From positions 3,624 to 67,623 of the forward strand of contig NZ_CAJPRT010000010.1 in assembly GCF_905373215.1 (NCBI RefSeq): a stretch of 64,000 bases of DNA, read 5' to 3'. A model generated the notes under the pieces. The model saw only the letters and a list, made by a program, of their open reading frames with translations. It searched no databases and was not told the origin of the DNA. This DNA is from an uncultured Campylobacter sp. (GTDB lineage Bacteria; Campylobacterota; Campylobacteria; Campylobacterales; Campylobacteraceae). Shown here piece by piece: positions 1 to 8,734 of this stretch; the stretch's first letter is position 1; each line of letters starts with the position of its first letter. The position numbers and the translations under genes were made by a program.

Positions 1-478
1 CGAACCATGTGCCATTACCGCCGAGTACGACATTATTTACTTCTGCATTATTCAAGTTAACCGTGTTGTTTTTGGCACCTTTTCCTTCGCCGCCTACAAG
101 TATCGCTACTGTAGCGCCGTTACTAACGTTGAGCGTATTATTTTCCGCCGAGCTAGTTTGTCTATATTTGAAGTCAGATCCTTCGGGAGTGCCATCGCCA
201 TTACCTCCACCATAGATCGTGCGATTCCAGGTAATTTCACCACCCGAGGTAACGCCTCTTATTGTTACGATATTATTATCGTTTTGTCCGTGAACATTTG
301 CTTTACTTTCAAAGCCGCCCGAGTAATTTTCGCCTGATGATTTATATAATTGACTTGGGGTGCCGTCGCTTTTAGTTACCGTTATGACTCCGTTACCGGC
401 TAAAGCTTGTGAAGGAGCAATGGCTAAGCATGCCGCCAAACTTAAACCGGAAATAATCGGTATCTTAATATCTTTCAT
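1..478 (-). CDS. Exported surface/autotransporter-like protein, N-terminal part (runs off the window)
   Basis: The reading frame opens with ATG at 478 (AAGGA about 8 bases upstream) and stays open to base 1, so only about 159 residues are visible. Residues 1-28 form a signal peptide with a hydrophobic core ending near ALAG. The mature part is rich in Asn, Gly, Ser and Thr with short alternating patterns such as NNTLNVSNGA, NNTVNLNNAE and VVLGGNG. This is the look of beta-helical passenger domains of type V secreted adhesins. The C-terminal beta-barrel that would prove an autotransporter lies outside the window. The gene is separated by 862 bases from htrA and seems monocistronic. Function is inferred from composition only; a pertactin- or filamentous-type adhesin, or another beta-helix surface protein, would all fit. 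Confidence 0.7.
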   Translation of the reverse strand, partial: MKDIKIPIISGLSLAACLAIAPSQALAGNGVITVTKSDGTPSQLYKSSGENYSGGFESKANVHGQNDNNIVTIRGVTSGGEITWNRTIYGGGNGDGTPEGSDFKYRQTSSAENNTLNVSNGATVAILVGGEGKGAKNNTVNLNNAEVNNVVLGGNGTWF

Positions 479-1057
479 AGTTGTAATCCTTCGTAAAAAA
501 TAAAAACTATCCATTATACTATAAAAATACCTATTTACAATAAATTTAATACAATTTCTAACAAAAAGTAGCTTAATGCGAAAAAATGGGTATTGCGATG
601 CAACGTTTTCGATAATAAAGTAAAATTTCAGCTTATTTTTGTTATCGAAGCTTAAACGAAAAATTACGATTACAAAATGATGGAATTTTAAAATTCCGAC
701 CTTAAAATTTAGCCAGCGGGATTCCCAAGAAACGACGCTGCGAGAAAAGCGCTAGAATAAAAAGGCAGCAGTTTCTGATAATGAGAAGTAGGGTAGGACA
801 TAGATTTTATAAAATTTGGATTTGTAGAATTTAAAATGAAGTAATATACAAGAGGAATTAAAATTTGAAGTAATTCTAGGTTAGAAGCACATACTTCTGC
901 GGTATGTTGTTAGCAAAGAGATTAAAATTTTAAAGCAGTTCCAGACGAGGCGATAAAAACGATAAAGTAGCGGCGCGGAGGGTTAAATTTTAAAAATTCT
1001 AAGTGAAAATAAAAGCAATGGAGGGGGCAAAATTCTAAGAATTTCAAGCGAAATCTA

Positions 1058-1135
1058 GGCTTTCGGCGGAGGTGCTTTAAAATAACAAAGGGCTTTCGGC
1101 GAAGGTGCTTTAAAATAGCAGAGGGCTTTCGGCAG
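1058..1135. repeat. Two and a third copies of a 33-bp direct repeat
   Basis: Units at 1058-1090 and 1091-1123 share GGCTTTCGGCG, then A/GAGGTGCTTTAAAATA; a third partial unit starts at 1124 (GGCTTTCGGC). The last unit doubles as the left arm of the hairpin at 1123-1157. Confidence 0.75.
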
Positions 1136-1157
1136 CTTTTATGCTCGCCAAAAGCCC
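1123..1157 (-). terminator. htrA: Hairpin downstream of htrA
   Basis: GGGCTTTCGGC (1123-1133) pairs with GCCAAAAGCCC (1147-1157), an 11-bp stem with one mismatch. On the plus strand it is followed by ATTTTTA; on the minus strand the T-richness is weaker. It is the best terminator candidate for htrA, about 180 bases past its stop. Confidence 0.4.
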
Positions 1158-1340
1158 ATTTTTATAGTTTATGCATCTTTTGCGCTCGAAAGCTAGAAAT
1201 TTCGCTTGCTAGAAAGCTCAAAATCTCAAAAGCTTCTGTTTGCTTACTTTCAATGTTCCGCTAATGCTTTGAGCTGGGCTTGTCGCGGTTAAATTTTAAC
1301 GCTTGCGCGTTTCTCGCCGCTAAAGCCTCGCGAATCGAGC

Positions 1341-2762
1341 TTAGCGGATCACAAGACCTTGCGGAATTCCGCGTCTGATAACCCAGACTAGGGTCTTTTT
1401 GCCCTTATAATCTTTGATATAACGATCAAAGTCGTCTGAGCTTTTGACATCGTTTTGACCGACTTGGATGATCACGTCGCCTACCTCAAAGCCGTAATCA
1501 TCGGCTTTTGAACCATCTTTGACGCTTAAGACGAGGGCGCCCGAGACATCGTCGTCGAGGTTATATTTGCGGCGTAAGCTGTCATTTAACGTCCTTAGCT
1601 TTAGCCCCTCTATCGCGCTTTGTGAGTTTTCGCCGGCTGAGCCTAAGGTGGTGGAGTCGGATTTCATCGCGTCTAGCTTGATAGTCGTGCTCTTGCTTTT
1701 GCCGTCGCGTTCAAATTCTACATCCACTGAGCTTCCTGGAGCCATTGAGCCAATTAAATTTTTTAGCTCGTTGGCGTTTTTGATAGATTTGCCGTTTATT
1801 TTGGTAATCAAATCGCCGCGCTTGATACCTGCTTTATCGGCTGGCATATCCTTTTCTACGCTTGAGATTAGCGCGCCCTCCTTGCTTTCATAGAGCTCTT
1901 TTTGGTCTTTAGACATATCCGAGATCGTAACGCCTATAAAGCCACGCTCGATCTTGCCGTTTGTGATGAGCTTTTCAGCGATCTCTTTTACCATATTTGA
2001 AGGGATCGCAAAGCCTACGCCGTTATTTCCGCCGCCGCGACTTAAAATGGCGGAATTTATCCCCAAAAGCGCGCCGCGACTATCCACTAGCGCGCCGCCT
2101 GAGTTGCCCGGATTAATCGAAGCGTCGGTTTGGATGAAATTTTCATATTGATTTAACCCGATATTGTTTTTATTTAGCGCCGAGATTATGCCTTGAGTGA
2201 TGGTGCCGCCCACGCCGAAAGGATTTCCGATAGCAAATACAATGTCGCCCTCCATAGCCTTGGACGAGTCGGCAAATTTAACCGCAGAGAGATTTTTTTC
2301 GTCGATTTTGATGATCGCAAGGTCGGTTTTGGGGTCGGTGCCGATTACCTTGGCCTTATACTCTTTATCACCCTCTAGTAGCGTAACTACGATTTCGTCG
2401 GCATTTTCTATTACGTGATTATTTGTGACAATATAGCCGTCTTCGGAGATGATGACACCAGAGCCTAGCGAGCTTCCCTCACGCTCCTGCTGCTGCGGAA
2501 TGTCAAAATCGAAAAATTGCTTAAAAAACGGATCGTCAAACATCTGCGACATCGGGCTATTGCCTGCTTTGATCTTGGTTTTAGTTGCGATATTGACGAC
2601 GGATTTTTTTACGTCCGCAAGCGAGCTGTGATACGAAAGCACCACGTCTTGATTAAAGCCCGGATTTACGCGCTCATAATTACTTGGAGCCTCTTTAATG
2701 TCGATACTAGCGCCCAAAAGCGCACCTGCTAAGGCTATCGATATGATGATCGATTTTTTCAT
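1341..2762 (-). CDS. htrA: Periplasmic serine protease/chaperone HtrA (DegP/Do family)
   Basis: The 473-residue protein degrades or refolds misfolded periplasmic proteins; in Campylobacter it is also a secreted virulence protease (family knowledge). Residues 1-18 form a signal peptide. The trypsin-like domain carries the catalytic triad as TNNHV (His116), KTDLAI (Asp147) and GNSGG (Ser221). Two PDZ domains follow (about 270-360 and 385-470), giving the normal DegP length. Start ATG at 2762 has an AAAGGAAG Shine-Dalgarno. It is transcribed divergently from cbpA-hspR, the same arrangement as in C. jejuni. The 168-base shared region contains an HspR-type repeat, so heat control of htrA from the same region is possible but not shown. 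A minus-strand TATAAT-like -10 lies near 2803-2798. Confidence 0.96.
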   Translation of the reverse strand: MKKSIIISIALAGALLGASIDIKEAPSNYERVNPGFNQDVVLSYHSSLADVKKSVVNIATKTKIKAGNSPMSQMFDDPFFKQFFDFDIPQQQEREGSSLGSGVIISEDGYIVTNNHVIENADEIVVTLLEGDKEYKAKVIGTDPKTDLAIIKIDEKNLSAVKFADSSKAMEGDIVFAIGNPFGVGGTITQGIISALNKNNIGLNQYENFIQTDASINPGNSGGALVDSRGALLGINSAILSRGGGNNGVGFAIPSNMVKEIAEKLITNGKIERGFIGVTISDMSKDQKELYESKEGALISSVEKDMPADKAGIKRGDLITKINGKSIKNANELKNLIGSMAPGSSVDVEFERDGKSKSTTIKLDAMKSDSTTLGSAGENSQSAIEGLKLRTLNDSLRRKYNLDDDVSGALVLSVKDGSKADDYGFEVGDVIIQVGQNDVKSSDDFDRYIKDYKGKKTLVWVIRRGIPQGLVIR

Positions 2763-2864
2763 TTTTGCTTCCTTTGTGATAATGAAATTTTGGCGGAATT
2801 ATAAATTTTGTCCGCTAATATATTCTTAACGCAAAATTAAAATTTATAAATAGAATTTAGCAAA

Positions 2865-2885
2865 CTTGATTGACACTCACTAAAG
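2865..2885. promoter_or_regulatory. HAIR-like HspR operator upstream of cbpA-hspR
   Basis: CTTGATT (2865-2871), 7 bases, then ACTAAAG (2879-2885). The HspR-associated inverted repeat (HAIR) consensus is CTTGAGT-N7-ACTCAAG; each half matches 6 of 7 with exactly the right spacing. It covers the -35 box, so HspR bound here should repress its own operon. Confidence 0.75.
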
Positions 2886-2899
2886 TTTTATGATATAAT
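2870..2899 (+). promoter_or_regulatory. cbpA: Sigma-70 promoter of cbpA-hspR
   Basis: TTGACA at 2870-2875, an 18-base spacer and TATAAT at 2894-2899, both consensus hexamers, 31 bases ahead of the cbpA start. The -35 box lies inside the HAIR-like repeat. Confidence 0.85.
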
Positions 2900-2930
2900 C
2901 TACATAAATTTTAAGATTTTAAGGATTAAA

Positions 2931-3845
2931 ATGGCAAGCACAAGCAGTTTATACGAAACCTTAGGCGTGGATAAATCAGCAAGCGCCGAGGAGATTAAAA
3001 AAGCTTACCGCAGGCTGGCTCGCAAGTATCACCCGGATATCAATAAAGAACCAGGAGCTGAGGATAAATTTAAAGAGATCAACGCCGCGTATGAAATTTT
3101 AAGCGACGAGAAAAAGCGGGCGCAGTATGACCGCCACGGCGACGAGATGTTCGGCGGACAGAATTTCCACGATTTCGCGCAGGGCTCGGCGAACATGGGC
3201 GATCTAAACGACATCCTAAACAGCATTTTCGGTGGCTCCTTCGGCGCAAAAAGTGCAGGCTCGCGCGGTGGATTTAGTTTCAGCTCTTTCGGTGGCGGCG
3301 AAGGTTTTAGTGGCTTTAGCGGCAGTAGTTTCGGTGGCGGCTTTGGCGGCGCGCAGAGCCTAGATACGCACAGCTCGATTGAAATTCCTTTTGAAACCGC
3401 GATACAAGGCGGCGAGATGAGCGTGCGCGTGGGCGGCGAGACGGTTAAATTTAAAGTACCTGCGGGCATCAATGCGGGCGAAAAGCTACGCATCAGGGGA
3501 AAAGGACAAAAATCAGGCGCTCAAAGCGGCGATCTAATTTTAGAGATAAAAATCGCGCCAAGCGCCGAGTATAGCCGCGAAGGCGACGATCTTTTCAAAA
3601 AAATAGATATTCCTTTGAAAACAGCGCTGTTTGGCGGAAAGGTAGAAATTTCGACGCCGAGCAAAAGCGCAACGATAAAGGTCGCAAAAAATACCAAAAA
3701 CGGGCAGAAATACCGCTTAAAAGGCTACGGCGTACAAAACCGCAAGAGTAAAATTTTAGGCGATCTATACGCGGTGGTAAATGTCGTCTTGCCAGACGTT
3801 GATTCGCTGGATGAGGACGTCAAAGCCGCGCTGCAAAAGCTATAA
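2931..3845 (+). CDS. cbpA: DnaJ-family co-chaperone CbpA
   Basis: A 304-residue J-domain protein that stimulates DnaK. The J domain (about 5-70) has the HPD motif at residues 34-36. A Gly/Phe/Ser-rich linker follows (about 95-145), then the two C-terminal substrate-binding beta domains (about 150-300). The CxxCxGxG zinc fingers of true DnaJ are absent, which marks it as CbpA-type. RBS AAGGA precedes ATG at 2931. The gene is followed 12 bases later by hspR. In Helicobacter and Campylobacter cbpA-hspR form a self-regulated heat-shock operon, and the operator seen upstream fits that. Identification is firm. Confidence 0.95.
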   Translation: MASTSSLYETLGVDKSASAEEIKKAYRRLARKYHPDINKEPGAEDKFKEINAAYEILSDEKKRAQYDRHGDEMFGGQNFHDFAQGSANMGDLNDILNSIFGGSFGAKSAGSRGGFSFSSFGGGEGFSGFSGSSFGGGFGGAQSLDTHSSIEIPFETAIQGGEMSVRVGGETVKFKVPAGINAGEKLRIRGKGQKSGAQSGDLILEIKIAPSAEYSREGDDLFKKIDIPLKTALFGGKVEISTPSKSATIKVAKNTKNGQKYRLKGYGVQNRKSKILGDLYAVVNVVLPDVDSLDEDVKAALQKL

Positions 3846-3857
3846 GGAGGCATCAAA

Positions 3858-4169
3858 ATGCATGATTATGATGAGCCGGTTTATCTCATATCGATAGTTT
3901 CGAAGGTCCTAGATATCCATCCGCAGACACTGCGGCAATACGAGCGCGAAGGGCTCGTAAGCCCGGGGCGCACTGAGGGTAAGATGCGCCTGTACTCGGC
4001 GCATGATATGGACCGCATACGCATGATTTTAAACCTTACAAAGGAGCTTGGCGTCAATCTTGCGGGCGTGGATGTGATCTTTCGCCTGCAAGAAAGGATT
4101 GCCGAGTATGAGCGCGAGATCGAGGAGCTGCGGGCTAGAATTTTAGAGCTTGGCGGAGAGACAGATTAA
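3858..4169 (+). CDS. hspR: Heat-shock repressor HspR (MerR family)
   Basis: The 103-residue protein begins with a MerR-type winged helix-turn-helix (about 8-75; HPQTLRQYEREGLVSP, then RLYSAHDMDRIR) and ends in a charged coiled-coil dimerisation helix rich in Glu and Arg. It represses chaperone genes through HAIR repeats with help from chaperones. A strong AAGGAGG lies upstream of ATG 3858. Position directly behind cbpA and the HAIR-like site at 2865-2885 support autoregulation. A second candidate target in this window is htpG. Confidence 0.94.
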   Translation: MHDYDEPVYLISIVSKVLDIHPQTLRQYEREGLVSPGRTEGKMRLYSAHDMDRIRMILNLTKELGVNLAGVDVIFRLQERIAEYEREIEELRARILELGGETD

Positions 4170-4656
4170 AGTTTGCGAAATAAAAATTTTAAAGCTCAGC
4201 AAAAATCGGATCCTGGTGCTACAAGCTGAAATTTTAATGCTATCAAAAAGCAAGATCGCCTCTTAAGCGTAGGTTCAAGCGATAAATTTTGATTTTCAGA
4301 GAGGATTTGTGGGCGCGTTAAATTTAAGTTGCGCTAAGCAAACCCGGGCGAATTTGCTTGCGATTAAATTTAAAAACCACCTTGATATAATTTGGTTTTA
4401 AAATTTAAAATTCCAAGCCGTGTTAGATTTTAAAATTTTGCCGCGAGCCTCTAAATTTAGCGATAAAGTGCGACATAATTTCTCTATTTTTAAGCGGGAT
4501 TTTAGTAAAATCACATTATAAAATTTACCCGTAAATTTATATGAAAAGATAAAATTTCATCGATTATCGCCTCCGGTAAATGGTCGCGGATAATGTAAAA
4601 TTTGACAATAAATTTAGCGCTAAATTTTATGCATAATCTTACAAAAAAGGGAGTTA
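4170..4656. other. 487-base spacer hspR-kefB
   Basis: No coding frame seen. It contains many AAATTT motifs and, at its right end, a possible kefB promoter. Confidence 0.5.
4602..4637 (+). promoter_or_regulatory. Possible promoter of the Kef-type antiporter gene
   Basis: TTGACA at 4602-4607; the best -10 candidates are TTTTAT at 4625-4630 (17-base spacer) and CATAAT at 4632-4637. The -10 assignment is uncertain. Confidence 0.45.
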
Positions 4657-6288
4657 ATGGAGCTTGTTATAGAGCTATTTCTTGCGATCACTGCGCTTGC
4701 GATAGTGCTAAATATCGTCTTTAAAATTTTTGAAATTCCCACCATCATCGGCTATATCGTTGCGGGCGTGTGCTTTTCGCAGATCTATAGTCTAAGCAGT
4801 GTCGAAAATGCCCATATGTCTGAGCTGGCAGAATTCGGAATTGTTTTTTTGATGTTTACCATCGGGCTTGAGTTTAGTTTCCATCACCTCATGAGTATGA
4901 AAAAGGACGTATTTTTTAACGGCATACTCCAAGTGCTCGGCACCGGTATTATCTTAGCGCTCATCATCGATCAAGCTTTCGGCGGAAACATAAAAACTGT
5001 GATGATTATCGGGCTTGCGCTCGCGCTTAGCTCTACGGCGATCGTGCTAAAAACGCTCAACGAAACAGGCGAAATCAACCAAAACTACGGGCGCAAGGTG
5101 CTTGGCATCCTGCTCTTTCAAGACCTCGCCGTCATCCCCATCTTGCTTATGATTGACATATTCGGCTCGACCGACAATACCCCCGTGAACTATCTAATCT
5201 TAAAAACCGCCGTAAGCGCCGCCATAGTGGTAGTGATCCTTTTCGTGCTCGGTAAATTTGCTTTCAACCGCTTCCTCTACTACGTCGTAAGGACAAATTC
5301 TAAAGAAATTTTCATCGCGACCATCCTTTTTACCGTCGTGGGGGCTAGCTTTTTGGCGCATGTTTTTGGCTTTTCGTACACGCTGGGCGCGTTCATCGCG
5401 GGTATGCTCATCGCAGAAACCGAGTATAAACACGAGATAGAGGCTGATCTGACGCCGTTTCGAGACATACTGCTGGGACTTTTTTTTATCACGATTGGCA
5501 TGCAGATAAATTTTGAAGTTATCGTCTCGCACTATGGGCTAATCCTGCTCGCTATTATCGTTATAATGGCGCTTAAAACGGTAGTGATTTACGCGATCTT
5601 ATTTCTCTCGACCGGCAAAAGGATAGCGCTAAAAGCGGCGCTGTCGCTATGCCAGATAGGAGAGTTTGCGCTGGCGATATTTTCGTTGTTGATGAGCCGC
5701 GATATGCTAAGTAAGGAAAACGGGCAAATTTTAATTACAGTCGTAACTGCGACGATGATTTTAACGCCGTTTATTCTTAAGAATTTAAACAAAATCGCCA
5801 ACCGTTTCGAGTCTAAAGTTGAAAAGCTCGAGGATGAGGAGCATAAAACTCAAATCCCGCCGATGAAAAATCACATCATTGTAGCAGGCTATGGCAGGAT
5901 AGGGCAGGAGGTGGTGCTCCGCCTTAAAGATCAGGGGCTGCTATACGTAGTCGCCGAGAGCGATTTAGAGCTTGTTGATCTGGGCAAATCGCGCGGAGAG
6001 AATATATACTTTGTAAATATAATGCAAAAAACCGCGATCGACGAGCTGCATGCGCGCGATGCGTCGGTCATCATCCTGACGATCGCAAATCAGCAAAAGC
6101 TCGACATAGTCGCTAAGATGCTAAACGGCTCTAATTTAAAAGCAAATATCATAGTGATGCATACGGGCGCCGATCCGCAAAGCGAGCTGCAGAGCGAATA
6201 CGGCGAAAATTTTATCTTCGTAAAAAAAGAGAGAGTAGTAGCCAATGCGCTTTTACAAGAGGCGCTGAAATGCAAGCTAACGCAGTAA
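4657..6288 (+). CDS. kefB: KefB/KefC-type monovalent cation:proton antiporter
   Basis: A 543-residue CPA2-family transporter. About eleven or twelve membrane segments fill residues 1-385, including the family's GLEFSF and ALSSTAIVLK motifs. A cytoplasmic TrkA-N/RCK domain starts near residue 405 with the nucleotide-binding AGYGRIG. Such proteins exchange potassium or sodium for protons and are gated by nucleotide or thiol ligands. RBS AAAGGGAG precedes ATG 4657. The position behind hspR is the same as in C. jejuni, but the long spacer argues for separate transcription. Ion specificity cannot be read from sequence. Confidence 0.9.
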   Translation: MELVIELFLAITALAIVLNIVFKIFEIPTIIGYIVAGVCFSQIYSLSSVENAHMSELAEFGIVFLMFTIGLEFSFHHLMSMKKDVFFNGILQVLGTGIILALIIDQAFGGNIKTVMIIGLALALSSTAIVLKTLNETGEINQNYGRKVLGILLFQDLAVIPILLMIDIFGSTDNTPVNYLILKTAVSAAIVVVILFVLGKFAFNRFLYYVVRTNSKEIFIATILFTVVGASFLAHVFGFSYTLGAFIAGMLIAETEYKHEIEADLTPFRDILLGLFFITIGMQINFEVIVSHYGLILLAIIVIMALKTVVIYAILFLSTGKRIALKAALSLCQIGEFALAIFSLLMSRDMLSKENGQILITVVTATMILTPFILKNLNKIANRFESKVEKLEDEEHKTQIPPMKNHIIVAGYGRIGQEVVLRLKDQGLLYVVAESDLELVDLGKSRGENIYFVNIMQKTAIDELHARDASVIILTIANQQKLDIVAKMLNGSNLKANIIVMHTGADPQSELQSEYGENFIFVKKERVVANALLQEALKCKLTQ

Positions 6289-6294
6289 TCTTGA

Positions 6295-6318
6295 GCGTTT
6301 AAGATCAAATTTAAACGC
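6295..6318 (+). terminator. Hairpin just after the antiporter gene
   Basis: GCGTTTAA (6295-6302) and TTAAACGC (6311-6318) form an 8-bp stem with an 8-base loop starting 7 bases past the stop. No T-tract follows, so it may only protect the mRNA end. Confidence 0.35.
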
Positions 6319-6566
6319 ATTTGCTATGCCTAAAATATCCACGCTTCTTTATTCTTACTTCTACATTCAGCTAATTTAAAGCGTTTTAATAAACGCAGAT
6401 AAAAATGGCGGGCTTGTAAATTTAAAGGTGCAAAGTGCTGCTTTAGATTAATTTAAATTCTAAATTTAAGCTGTCATTCCACAGCAAAAGGATACTCTGA
6501 CAAGGAGCTGATGAAGTATATTTGAGCGATAAAGTTATTTAAAAATTCGTTTAAATTTTACTAATT

Positions 6567-7365
6567 TCACTCTTTTATCTCTTTATAAACGCTTAAGTTG
6601 CGTGCTAGGCAAACGATGGTCGTTATAAACAATATCGGAGCTATCGGCAAATACAGATACCCAAGAATTAGAGCCATATTATCGTAACTTCGTCCTTGAG
6701 AAAAGAGCAATTCCGAGAGTGGGAGATACAAAACTAGCGTCACAATCGCAAAATTTTCTATCGCGAAAATCGTATTGCCTTTTTCGGGATTTTATATGAA
6801 AAGTTTGCTGTATCTGCGCTTTGAAAAGAAAATATAATTGTACAAACGCGCTAATTATAAACGCCCAGTGTAATTCGTACGAATCCGATAAAAATAAAAT
6901 CAAAAAAACCGTTGTCGCAAAACTCGCGAAAGCAAATCTAATCAAACGGTGAAGTTGATATTTTTGCTTTAAATTTTTTGCAATTTGTGCTAGAGCTTTG
7001 CCGTACTCCAGCGCTTCCTCTTTGCTTTGGATAGATTCTGCCACAAGGCTCGCGTCATTAAATTTTTGCTCAAATTTAGCGGCTTCATCTTGGGTAGCTT
7101 GCACCTCGCCGTTTGTTTTGTTAAAATTTTGCTCGCCGGAAATTTTATCAGCGATGGCTCCGCCGATTTTTGTTTGCGATTTTGGCGCCGGTAGATACAC
7201 GGTCTCATCGGCGTCAAATTCCGGATTTGCGTTATATGTTATTATCGCCACCGGAATAGCGATAAAAATAGCAGGTATAATCTGACGTGTATCCCAGTCT
7301 ATGTGATATTTTATCTGTAAATAAAATCCGACCAAAGCATAAAGGACGTAAAATATCGCAGCCAC
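6567..7365 (-). pseudogene. Frameshifted membrane protein of unknown family
   Basis: The frame begins at GTG 7365. It encodes two N-terminal membrane segments, an acidic/Gln-rich cytoplasmic middle (about 50-135), two further membrane segments (about 140-185) and then degenerates. At the GGG at 6786-6788 (plus strand) dropping one base restores a frame that encodes another membrane segment pair (LVLYLPLSELLF, LYLPIAPILFITTI) and ends at TGA 6567. The intact product would be about 265 residues with five or six membrane helices. The uncorrected frame stops at 6679 with an implausible Arg/Cys/Asp tail. Either a real single-base insertion or a sequencing error. It lies 6 bases behind the next small membrane gene, probably co-transcribed. 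I do not recognise the family. Confidence 0.7.
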
Positions 7366-7371
7366 ATGTAT

Positions 7372-7659
7372 TCATATAAGCATAAAGGCCTTATCTGCAT
7401 TGCTAAATAAAAGCAGGGCGTATTTTTTATACTTCAGCCTGTTTAGGCAGACGAGTATATTTATCGCAGATAGCGCGAGCATGCATAAAAACGACATTAT
7501 GGGCGCATCATTTACAAACGCAAGAAACACGATGATATAAATGAGAAAGGTCAAAAGCGTCCCAAAAAACAGATATCTACAAAAGCGAAATCTATCGTAG
7601 CTTTTTAAAATTTCTTGCGGAATTTGGCTGATGTCCGCGGGGATTTTGTCTTTTTGCAT
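7372..7659 (-). CDS. Small membrane protein of unknown function
   Basis: A 95-residue protein. The N-terminal ~25 residues are polar, followed by two hydrophobic segments (about 28-50 and 54-72) and a short basic stretch. ATG at 7659 has AAAGGCGGTA upstream. It precedes the frameshifted membrane gene by 6 bases, so the two were likely one operon. No recognisable domain. Confidence 0.6.
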   Translation of the reverse strand: MQKDKIPADISQIPQEILKSYDRFRFCRYLFFGTLLTFLIYIIVFLAFVNDAPIMSFLCMLALSAINILVCLNRLKYKKYALLLFSNADKAFMLI

Positions 7660-7729
7660 TTTTACCGCCTTTCTCGGTTATTTTAGCTCAAATTTTGCTT
7701 TTTTTACTCCGTAGCGTTTTAAATTTAAT

Positions 7730-7762
7730 GAAGCAAGCTTTTTTGACTTGCTTCTTTTTTTT
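7730..7762 (+). terminator. Strong intrinsic terminator on the plus strand without an obvious gene
   Basis: GAAGCAAG (7730-7737), a 9-base loop, CTTGCTTC (7747-7754), then eight T. The T-run is on the plus strand, while all genes around are on the minus strand; nothing annotated upstream on the plus strand would need it. Confidence 0.7.
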
Positions 7763-7928
7763 GGCAGACAAGCGATCCCGATTTCTCATTAAATTTTTAA
7801 AAATGAATACTTACCGGCTATCGCAATTTGATCGATAAAATTTTTAGCAAGCTAAATTTACGCTTCTTTTCTAGCTAAATTTAGCTTCAAAATTTATCCT
7901 GCTTCATTCATAAAATAAAGCAACCAAG

Positions 7929-8734
7929 CTAAAGCTCATCCGTTTTATCCACCCGCACGAACGCCCAGTGCATAAAATCCCGCTTTGGCTCGTATTTGCC
8001 GCTGTTAAAATACTCCGCTAGCTGCGCCTCCTCCGTTTCGCTTAGCTCGTCGCCAAGCCCCCAACGCGTCTTTTGCACAAACTCCTCCGCACTCTTTGCT
8101 CCGCCGCCGTGGCACGGGGCTTTGATGTAGCTGAGGCTCGGCAAATAGCCCATTTGAAATAAAATATTGATGAGATAGACGAAGTCGGGCCTCTTTTGCA
8201 CGTCGCGCCCCAGCGCCTGCAAAATCCGCTCATCTACGAAGCTGCCGACCTTAAATGTGATGTAAAGCGATTTTTTGGTCTTTGAAAGAAGCTTGTTAAG
8301 CGCAGTTTTTAGATCGTCCACCTCAAGGCAGCGCGAGGCTAAAACCACGTCGCATACAGGCACGTCCAACCAGTCGTCCTCAAAGGCCTTTTGCGCAAAT
8401 TTCGCGTTTTTCGCACCGTAAATTTGAGCATTCTCGCGGGCAAATTCCAGCATTTTGGGCGAAAAGTCATAGCCGTAAATTTGATCCACCTTTTCCGCCG
8501 CCAGCACGCTTAGCGCGCCTGTTCCGCATGCAAAATCAAGCAGCGTTGAAGCGCCCTGTAAAATCGACCTTGTCTATAAACTCGCGCGTAGGCGCTTTTC
8601 ATCACGCCCTCGTTAAGGCTGGACGCCTTTTTGTCCCAATGCTCGGCCAGTTTTTTGCCGAATGAGCTCTTTGCTTTTTGCGTCTTATAAAGCGCATCAA
8701 AGTCGATTTTATCGTAGTTTAAAGCTAAAATCAT
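7929..8734 (-). pseudogene. Class I SAM-dependent methyltransferase, two frameshifts
   Basis: Start ATG 8734 is set by GAAAGGATAG just upstream. The frame runs to the AAAA at 8596-8599, where removing one base continues as APTREFIDKVDFTG; removing one base in the run at 8554-8556 then joins it to STLLDFACGTGALSVL, the glycine-rich SAM motif I. The rest (YGYDFSPKMLEFA, later a Tyr/Trp-rich C-terminus) is open to 7929. Corrected length is about 267 residues, normal for a methyltransferase of the type annotated near small-molecule modification genes. Uncorrected, the motif I strand is cut off from its N-terminal helix and the protein cannot fold. Substrate unknown. Two indels at homopolymers may be mutations or sequencing errors. 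Confidence 0.78.

Larger units (their letters stand above)
479..1340. other. 862-base spacer between surface protein gene and htrA
   Basis: No convincing coding frame. It holds AT-rich AAATTT motifs, the promoter region of the minus-strand surface gene (just above 478), a short G-rich tandem repeat at 1058-1135 and a hairpin at 1123-1157. I see no RNA gene. Confidence 0.5.

Noticed and set aside
9..215. Plus-strand 68-codon frame at the left edge
   Set aside because: Antisense of the surface-protein gene, which has a signal peptide and RBS.
4602..4637. Strong promoter for the antiporter gene
   Set aside because: Downgraded to low confidence: two competing -10 boxes, neither with ideal spacing.
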